A stretch of 64,000 nt of DNA from an uncultured Eubacteriales bacterium. GTDB lineage: Bacteria; Bacillota; Clostridia; TANB77; CAG-508. A program made the translations under genes and the position numbers. Location: contig CADAHH010000007.1 in the NCBI GenBank assembly GCA_902787685.1, positions 1-64,000 of the forward strand, read 5' to 3'. Below, piece by piece: positions 58,122-64,000 of this stretch. The notes beneath the pieces are model-generated. The model searched no databases and was not told the DNA's origin. It was given only the letters and a program-made list of their open reading frames with translations. Position 1 is the stretch's first letter, and the number at the start of each line of letters is the position of its first letter.

Positions 58122-60059
58122 TTATTCTTCGAAAAATGTTTTGAATTTTTCCTCATTTATTTTTTCAGATCTTAGTAGTTCTTCAGCTACTGCATCTAAT
58201 TTATCCATATGCTCTCTTAATAGTGTTTGTGCATCTGAATATGCAGTGTCTATCAATTTTTTAACTTCTACTCCTATTCTGTCTCCCATATCTTTTCCAA
58301 ACATGTCTAATGGATATTCTCCATTTTCATTTTTTAATGATAATGGTCCAATCATATCATTCATACCATATTTTACTATCATGTCTTTTGCTATTTGTGT
58401 TGCAACTTCTATATCATTACTTGCTCCTGTTGATATATCATCTAATGCAACTTTTTCAGCAGCTCTTCCACCAAGTAGTGCAATTAGCTTTTCTTCCATT
58501 TCTGTTTTTGATATATAAGATTTATCTTCATCTGTTTTATACATTGTGTATCCACCAGCCATACCTCTTGGTATTATTGATATTTCTTTTACTTTCTTTT
58601 GAGTTGGTAAATACCAACTTACTATTGCATGGCCAGCTTCATGATAAGCTGTTAGTCTTTTATCTTTATCAGATATTACTCTTTCCTTTTTCTCTAGCCC
58701 TACAGTTACTTTTTTAACAGCTTCTTCAATATCATCTTTTTCTATCACTTTGTGCTCACATTTAGTTGCAATAATTGCAGCTTCATTTAAGATATTTGCA
58801 AGCTCTGCCCCAGTAAATCCTGCTGTATCTTCTGCAATACTTTCTAAATCAATGTCTTCAGCAAGTTTTTTATCTTTACTATGAATTTTTAATATTTCTG
58901 TTCTTCCTTTTTTGTCAGGTGCTGGTATTGTAATTTGCCTATCAAATCTACCTGGTCTTAAAAGTGCTTTATCAAGCATTTCTGGTCTATTTGTTGCAGC
59001 AAGAACAATTATTGTTTCTTCTGTTTTAAATCCATCCATTTCAACTAGTAATTGATTTAGTGTTTGATTGTTTTCAGATTCTGCTCCACTTCCATTTGTT
59101 CTCCTCGAACCAATTGCATCTATTTCATCAATAAATACTATACAAGGTGCCATTTTTCTAGCTTTATCAAATAACTTTCTAACTCTTGATGCTCCAAGAC
59201 CTGCAAACATTTCTATAAATTCAGAACCACTCATTGAAATAAATGGAACTCCTGCTTCTCCTGCGATTGCTTTTGCAATTAAAGTTTTACCTGTTCCTGG
59301 TTTTCCATATAAAAGCACCCCTTTTGGAATTTTGGCTCCCATTTCAATAAATTTTTTAGGTTCTTTTAAAAATTGCACAAGCTCTACCATTTCTTGTTTT
59401 TCTTCATCAAGGCCTGCTACATCAGCAAATCTTGTTTTAGTCTTTCTTTCTGTTTCATCATAAATTTCGCCTTTGTCTCCAATTCCTTGCATTTTAAATA
59501 ATGCTACAAATAATGCTACCATTATAAATGTTGGTAAAAGTGATAAAATATATGATGGTAGTGTAGTTAAAAGACTTGGTTTATGCTGAATAAGTTCTAT
59601 TTCATTTCCATTTAAAGTTTCTGTTTGAATAAGTTCAATAAAGCTTTGTGTATTTGGAACTATTGCTTTTTTTAAAAGTTCTTCATCTACTTTTTCTTCT
59701 TCTTCAGTTCCAAATATATTATTCAATAATTGTGTATATACATTTAAATCTGAATTAGAATCTGGCTCATCTTTTTTATCTTTATTTTCTGTGTCTTCTT
59801 GATTTTGTTCAATAATTTGTCCATTTTCATCTATTTTATTTTTTAATGTTACTTTTAAAGATGTTGATCCTACAACCATTTCAACCTTTTTAACATTTTG
59901 GCTTGAAACTTGTTTGATAAGATCTGTATAGCTTAATGTTTTGTCATCTTTTTTATTTGATTTTGAATTTATTACTAAAATAAATATTGTTAATATTACT
60001 ATTAAAGTAAGCAAAACTCCATAAAGGAAATTTTTCAATTTGTTGTTGTTTTTTTTCAT
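58122..60059 (-). CDS. ftsH: ATP-dependent zinc metalloprotease FtsH (645 aa)
   Basis: Membrane-bound AAA+ protease. Two membrane helices (about 10-29 and 170-190) bracket an extracytoplasmic domain of about 140 residues that includes an acidic, low-complexity stretch. Walker A GKPGTGKT (about 250-257), Walker B CIVFIDEIDAIG, the SRH, and the HEAGH zinc site (about 455) with a distal Asp are intact. The central pore motif reads MFAGLGAS in place of the usual MFVGVGAS; the aromatic Phe is kept. It lies downstream of DUF1189 (45 bp) in one operon and ends with a terminator. Confidence 0.97.
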   Translation of the reverse strand: MKKNNNKLKNFLYGVLLTLIVILTIFILVINSKSNKKDDKTLSYTDLIKQVSSQNVKKVEMVVGSTSLKVTLKNKIDENGQIIEQNQEDTENKDKKDEPDSNSDLNVYTQLLNNIFGTEEEEKVDEELLKKAIVPNTQSFIELIQTETLNGNEIELIQHKPSLLTTLPSYILSLLPTFIMVALFVALFKMQGIGDKGEIYDETERKTKTRFADVAGLDEEKQEMVELVQFLKEPKKFIEMGAKIPKGVLLYGKPGTGKTLIAKAIAGEAGVPFISMSGSEFIEMFAGLGASRVRKLFDKARKMAPCIVFIDEIDAIGSRRTNGSGAESENNQTLNQLLVEMDGFKTEETIIVLAATNRPEMLDKALLRPGRFDRQITIPAPDKKGRTEILKIHSKDKKLAEDIDLESIAEDTAGFTGAELANILNEAAIIATKCEHKVIEKDDIEEAVKKVTVGLEKKERVISDKDKRLTAYHEAGHAIVSWYLPTQKKVKEISIIPRGMAGGYTMYKTDEDKSYISKTEMEEKLIALLGGRAAEKVALDDISTGASNDIEVATQIAKDMIVKYGMNDMIGPLSLKNENGEYPLDMFGKDMGDRIGVEVKKLIDTAYSDAQTLLREHMDKLDAVAEELLRSEKINEEKFKTFFEE

Positions 60060-60104
60060 AATTCTTCCTCTTCTCCTCTTTTTTTATAACCTTAGTCTGT
60101 ATAA

Positions 60105-60902
60105 TTAGGCGTTTGACCCTTGCCCTTCAGTTGAATTCTTATCTTCATCATCATTTTCTTCTTCATTATTATCTTCATCTTTATTTTCATCATCTTTTGT
60201 TTTTCTTCTAATTGGAATTTTTTCTTCAATCTTTTCTTTACTTTCTTCAATAATTCTCATTAATTCTAAATGTTGTTTTATAACATTTGATTTTATAATA
60301 AAAATTGCTGCAGCTAAACTTATATATGCAATAGCAACATACATTACATCAAAATATTTAATTTTAAATGTTGTTAAAGTTGTAATTGCAAAATATATAG
60401 TACGAAGTATAATAGGCAATGTGAATGCATAAATACTCATATTAAATAGAGCTTTATAATTCATTTTAATCTTTGCAACAATACATGTCATTACACCAAA
60501 AGCTGATAATATAAATACATCAACTAAAGTTCCAATTGAATCTGACATCAAAAATGCAATTCCAATTGCTACAATAAGGACTTCACTTTTTTCGTTTTTT
60601 AAACTTTCAATAATAGTTTCCTTATTTTCTATTTTAGAATTTCTTGTTAATTCAATTGCTAGTTTTTCAGAAAAATTTAATCCTTGTTCATCAAATTTTG
60701 CAACATTTTTTATATAATATACATATATTCCTGTAAATATAATACTCATTATTAATACAATTTCTGTAAAATATAATATTGCTCTTTTTACTCCTAAAGC
60801 TGCCATTTCAGAATATTTTTCAAATTTTGAAATTGAGTACCATACTTTTTTAAAAAAGTTCATTTTAAAAAATTGTTGTCTTATTTGTTCATTACTCTCC
60901 AC
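60105..60902 (-). CDS. DUF1189 family membrane protein (265 aa)
   Basis: The N-terminal MNFFKKVWYSISKFEKYSEMA is the DUF1189 signature. Five or six hydrophobic helices follow (about 41-62, 108-128, 130-145, 152-172, 175-200) and the C-terminal tail of about 45 residues is highly charged (Asp, Glu, Asn, Lys). Function of the family is unknown. GTG start at 60902 overlaps the stop of alr by 11 bp after GGAGGG, so translation is coupled to alr. Confidence 0.85.
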   Translation of the reverse strand: MESNEQIRQQFFKMNFFKKVWYSISKFEKYSEMAALGVKRAILYFTEIVLIMSIIFTGIYVYYIKNVAKFDEQGLNFSEKLAIELTRNSKIENKETIIESLKNEKSEVLIVAIGIAFLMSDSIGTLVDVFILSAFGVMTCIVAKIKMNYKALFNMSIYAFTLPIILRTIYFAITTLTTFKIKYFDVMYVAIAYISLAAAIFIIKSNVIKQHLELMRIIEESKEKIEEKIPIRRKTKDDENKDEDNNEEENDDEDKNSTEGQGSNA

Positions 60903-62037
60903 TTATATATTCCCTCCTAATGCTACTATCAACAAATATTGGGTTCACATCAAATTTAACATTTGCACCAATTAATATATCTTTTCCTGTAATATCAGCA
61001 CTTACATGGTACATTCCAAGTCTTCCTATTATTTTGCATTTTTCGTATTTGCCTTGATTATTTTTTATATTAACATATAAAGATTTGTCTTTAAAACTAT
61101 CTTTAAAATCTCTTACTATATAGCGAAGTCTATCAAGTTTTCTAAACATATCTCTATCATCTCTAACATTAAATCCATCCGCATATCCTACAGGAATAAT
61201 TGCAATTTTTGAATCTTTTTTTAAAGTATATGCATTTGAATATCCTATATTATTTCCTTTTTTCATGTTTTTTATTTCAGCAACTTGTGATTTCAAATAA
61301 CCAACTCTTTTTAGTCCATATTCATTTGGTATTGAAAGTCTACCTAAAAATGCAGAACCAATTCTTACAGCATTTAGTCTTTTGTCTTTAAATTTTAAAA
61401 ATCCTGAGGAATTACATATATGGAGCTTTCCTGTTTCTATTTTACTATCTTTTAAATATTCTATCACATCTATAAAACGTTTAAATTGAGTTTCTGAATA
61501 TTTATTATTATGAAAAAATGCAAGTGTGAAATGTGAAAAAGTTCCCTCTATTTCTATATTTTTGGCTTTGTTTAATACTTCAACAATTTTTGCTTTCTCA
61601 TCAAAGCAAAATCCATATCTCCCAAAACCTGTATCTATTTTTAAATGTACTTTTACTTTTTTGTTTAATTTCTCACCTAGTTTGTCCACAACTTCAACAG
61701 ATTCTTTTGATCCAACAGTTAAAATAATATCATTTTGAATTAAGTTTTCCACATCTTTTTCTACAGCTGTTGATGAAAGCATTAAAATTCTTGCTTGAAC
61801 CTTTGCTTCTCTAAGCTGGATTGCTTCTTCAACAGTTGATACTGCTAAAAAATCAATTCCATTATCTATTAAGAATTTTGAATATGGCACAAGGCCTAGC
61901 CCATAGCCATTTCCTTTAACCACTCCAATAATTTCTATATTTTTGTGGTTATCAAGTCTTCCTGTATCTTTGGCTATTTCTTTGATTATTCTAATATTAT
62001 GTTTTAAATCTTCTCTGTTTACTACAAGTGATTTCAT
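60892..62037 (-). CDS. alr: Alanine racemase (381 aa)
   Basis: Makes D-alanine for peptidoglycan. The PLP lysine is Lys41 in VVKGNGYGLG, and the second catalytic Tyr sits in NIGYSNAYTLKKDSKIAIIPVGYADGF (about 258-285). The Arg that contacts the phosphate and the C-terminal beta domain are present. Length normal. It lies 14 bp downstream of femX and overlaps the DUF1189 gene by 11 bp: a wall-synthesis operon femX-alr-DUF1189-ftsH is likely. Confidence 0.95.
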   Translation of the reverse strand: MKSLVVNREDLKHNIRIIKEIAKDTGRLDNHKNIEIIGVVKGNGYGLGLVPYSKFLIDNGIDFLAVSTVEEAIQLREAKVQARILMLSSTAVEKDVENLIQNDIILTVGSKESVEVVDKLGEKLNKKVKVHLKIDTGFGRYGFCFDEKAKIVEVLNKAKNIEIEGTFSHFTLAFFHNNKYSETQFKRFIDVIEYLKDSKIETGKLHICNSSGFLKFKDKRLNAVRIGSAFLGRLSIPNEYGLKRVGYLKSQVAEIKNMKKGNNIGYSNAYTLKKDSKIAIIPVGYADGFNVRDDRDMFRKLDRLRYIVRDFKDSFKDKSLYVNIKNNQGKYEKCKIIGRLGMYHVSADITGKDILIGANVKFDVNPIFVDSSIRREYISGE

Positions 62038-62051
62038 GTGTCCTCCATGTT

Positions 62052-63098
62052 TTATTTCTTAAACTTCAATTTCAATGCTCTTATATTTCTAAATGCTTTT
62101 TCTGAGAATTTATATAGGTTATACATTAAAGGTTTATATGGCATATATACCTCTCCAACAAATTCTGTATATTCTGCTCCAAATCCTTTTTTCATTCTAT
62201 ATAGGCCATTGCTATTATCTGCAATACCTGGTACACCTCTTAAATCATATATATCACTTTTTCTATTTAAAGCAATTTTGATCATTTCCCATTGTAATAG
62301 ATAATTTGGCATTAAATTTCTATGCTCATTACTACTTGCACCATATAAATACCAGGTTTTATTTCCATACATTATTGGAATAACACCAGCTATTGGCTTT
62401 CCTTCGTAATAAGCTAATAAAACCTTCATATGTTCAGGGCCTAATTCATCATACATTTTTTCAAAATACGCAAGTGGTCTAGTAATAAACCCATCTCTAA
62501 TTCCTGTTGTTACCATTATTTTGTGAAAATCTTTTAAATCTTCTTTATTTCCTTCTTTTATAGTAACTCCCTTTTTAGTTGCTAAACGTACATTATATCT
62601 TGTTTTTTGATGAAATGCTTTAAAAATTTCATCTTCTGTTTTTCCTTTTGTATCTAGTCTAAAAACATATCTTGGTTGTATTTCTTCTCTGAAGTTTTTA
62701 GCATCATCTTTTATTGAAAATCCTAATTGTAGCATTATATTTTTAAAATCTTCATCATTACTTTTTATATCTGGCTCTATTCTTAAAACTATTGCATTAT
62801 ATTTTTTTGCTAGTTCTTTAGCCCCTTCAGTTAATTGTTGCAATACTTCCATATCATGAATATCACATATTGGTCCTCTTGCCGAATACATTATATTACC
62901 AAAAATAGGTATTTTTCTAACCCATACCATAAGTGAACCTATTATTTTTTTATTTTCATCTTCTGCAAGTATTACTTCTCTTTTCCAACTTGTTTTTACT
63001 CTTGCCCATTCTAGAGATTGCTGAAAATTGCATCTTTCGTGATTTTCTAAAAATTTTGTATATTCTTCTTCATCTGTTTTATTTTCTAATAATCTCAT
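62052..63098 (-). CDS. FemX/FemAB family peptidoglycan bridge aminoacyltransferase (348 aa)
   Basis: A GNAT-like double-domain protein that adds amino acids to the stem lysine of lipid II using aminoacyl-tRNA. Motifs seen: FQQSLEWARVKTSWKRE near the N terminus, HQKTRYNVRLATKKGV (about 160-175) and the C-terminal FKKGFGAEYTEFVGEVYMPY-like stretch (MKKGFGAEYTEFVGEV). No coiled-coil insert typical of FemA proper is obvious, which is nearer to FemX. First gene of the femX-alr-DUF1189-ftsH cluster. Confidence 0.9.
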   Translation of the reverse strand: MRLLENKTDEEEYTKFLENHERCNFQQSLEWARVKTSWKREVILAEDENKKIIGSLMVWVRKIPIFGNIMYSARGPICDIHDMEVLQQLTEGAKELAKKYNAIVLRIEPDIKSNDEDFKNIMLQLGFSIKDDAKNFREEIQPRYVFRLDTKGKTEDEIFKAFHQKTRYNVRLATKKGVTIKEGNKEDLKDFHKIMVTTGIRDGFITRPLAYFEKMYDELGPEHMKVLLAYYEGKPIAGVIPIMYGNKTWYLYGASSNEHRNLMPNYLLQWEMIKIALNRKSDIYDLRGVPGIADNSNGLYRMKKGFGAEYTEFVGEVYMPYKPLMYNLYKFSEKAFRNIRALKLKFKK

Positions 63099-63174
63099 TA
63101 AAAATTCATCCTTCCTAATTTCGATATATATAGTATTGTTATTTTATGTTCTTATATTACACCATTTTTAGTTT

Positions 63175-63340
63175 TTTGTAAATAGAAAAAACGGAATTAA
63201 GATTTTCTAAAAAGCAAAGCTTTAAGAAAATCTACATTTCGCATATTTATCTTCTAAGAAAACTCACCACTAACGTGGATGACTTTTCTAAGAATATAAA
63301 AAGCAAGTCTTAACGAAAATTTGTTAAAACTTGTTTTCTT
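63175..63340. repeat. Palindromic intergenic region
   Basis: One hairpin pairs GATTTTCT, AAAGC with GCTTT, AGAAAATC (63199-63231 region); a second pairs CTTCTAAGAAAACTCA with TGACTTTTCTAAGAAT around CCACTAACGTGG. Together they resemble the giant palindromes elsewhere. No reading frame. Confidence 0.5.
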
Positions 63341-63342
63341 TA

Positions 63343-63918
63343 TTAATAAAATATATTTTCAATTTTTTGATCTGGATGGTTCTCTTTCATATCAGCAGTT
63401 TCCCAAGGGTAAGTAAATAGTTTTTCCCTTGGCAAATCAACACCATAGAAACCTTTTTCAATTCCTTTTGGCATATTTTCTTCACCTCTTATACATATTG
63501 TAGAAAATAAAATTTTAGCTTTTGGTAAAGTTTTCTTTATTTCATCAAGAGCAGTATTGGCTGTATCCCCAGAACTAAATGTTCCTTCAACAACTAATAA
63601 AATTAGTTCTTTATTTTTGTCTAAATCTTTTAATGAATTTAATAGTATTATGTGATCATATATTCCATTTTGCTTTATCTTTTTTACTTGAATTGGTGCA
63701 AATTTTATTAAATTTAATTCATTTGCAATATAAACTGCAGGAACTGCACCACTACGTAAAATTGGTACAACATAATCAATTCTTATATTATTATTTTTAC
63801 AATAATCATCTATTTCTTTGGAAACTTTCAAACAATAATTCTTGAATTCATCATGCGACATATCTCTTATTTCAGCTTCATAATTAATTTTTTCATTACT
63901 TTTTGTATACTTCATCAT
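63343..63918 (-). CDS. Phosphoribosyltransferase-like protein (191 aa)
   Basis: PRTase fold: a hydrophobic strand then VVEGTFSSGDTA (about 108-119) stands where the usual PRPP loop (VDDVxxTG) is expected, lacking the paired acidic residues in their normal place. The N-terminal VPILRSGAVPAVYIANEL is like orotate or uracil PRTases. The enzyme may be inactive, use another substrate, or be a regulator. Last gene toward the window edge; not classifiable further. GGGGGTG ribosome site precedes the start. Confidence 0.65.
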   Translation of the reverse strand: MMKYTKSNEKINYEAEIRDMSHDEFKNYCLKVSKEIDDYCKNNNIRIDYVVPILRSGAVPAVYIANELNLIKFAPIQVKKIKQNGIYDHIILLNSLKDLDKNKELILLVVEGTFSSGDTANTALDEIKKTLPKAKILFSTICIRGEENMPKGIEKGFYGVDLPREKLFTYPWETADMKENHPDQKIENIFY

Positions 63919-64000
63919 TACACCCCCAGTACATTTTTTATTATAATTTTAAAATCAATTAAAATTATTAAGATGTTCATTTTTGTGAATTTATCAAGCT

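Overview
The window is AT-rich chromosomal DNA from a Gram-positive, low-GC anaerobe of the Clostridia type. Evidence: DivIVA and SepF cell-division proteins, RNase J, a FemX-type bridge enzyme, a glmS ribozyme, a CIRCE-like heat-shock operator, strong AGGAGG ribosome sites and sigma-A promoters of the TTGACA-17-TATAAT type. A dockerin-bearing protease and a Tn4451-like mobilizable element also fit a gut-type clostridium. The genus cannot be named from sequence alone. Almost every gene is on the minus strand; glmS (plus) is the main exception.

Region 1 to 7.2 kb is accessory. A 280-bp module (435-711) has two convergent sigma-A promoters, a 37-codon hydrophobic peptide gene whose ribosome site can be sequestered, and a shared bidirectional terminator; it looks like an undescribed type I toxin-antitoxin locus. 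Next come an ABC exporter (FtsX-like permease, ATPase, small membrane protein), then a mobilizable element: a 102-aa cargo protein, a MOBV relaxase split by one base, a likely oriT and a large serine recombinase. Two identical tRNA-Gly genes follow.

Region 7.5 to 23 kb holds housekeeping genes: a radical SAM protein and rnc, groES-groEL under a variant CIRCE, an Rpn-type nuclease, uvrC, hpt, glmS with its ribozyme, an aluminium-resistance-like PLP enzyme, and an S8 protease with a dockerin-like tail. Region 23 to 41 kb holds rpoB-rpoC (not linked to ribosomal protein genes), divIVA-sepF, an HlyD-like protein with miaA, rsmD, gltX, an ATP-grasp protein and RNase J. Region 41 to 64 kb holds acpP and plsX, a Cys-rich unknown, a GltD-like oxidoreductase, a family 4 uracil-DNA glycosylase, a frameshifted uppP, a large prepilin-signal surface protein, a HepT/MntA pair, a GH15 enzyme, a beta-CASP nuclease, a 511-aa unknown, ftsK, ftsH, a DUF1189 protein, alr, femX and a phosphoribosyltransferase-like gene.

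Two features run through the whole window. First, intergenic spaces are filled by several families of dispersed palindromic repeats, some of which reach into genes and supply stop codons, a ribosome-binding site or an N-terminal extension. Second, several promoters have their -35 box inside the descending arm of the preceding hairpin or terminator, giving very compact gene borders.
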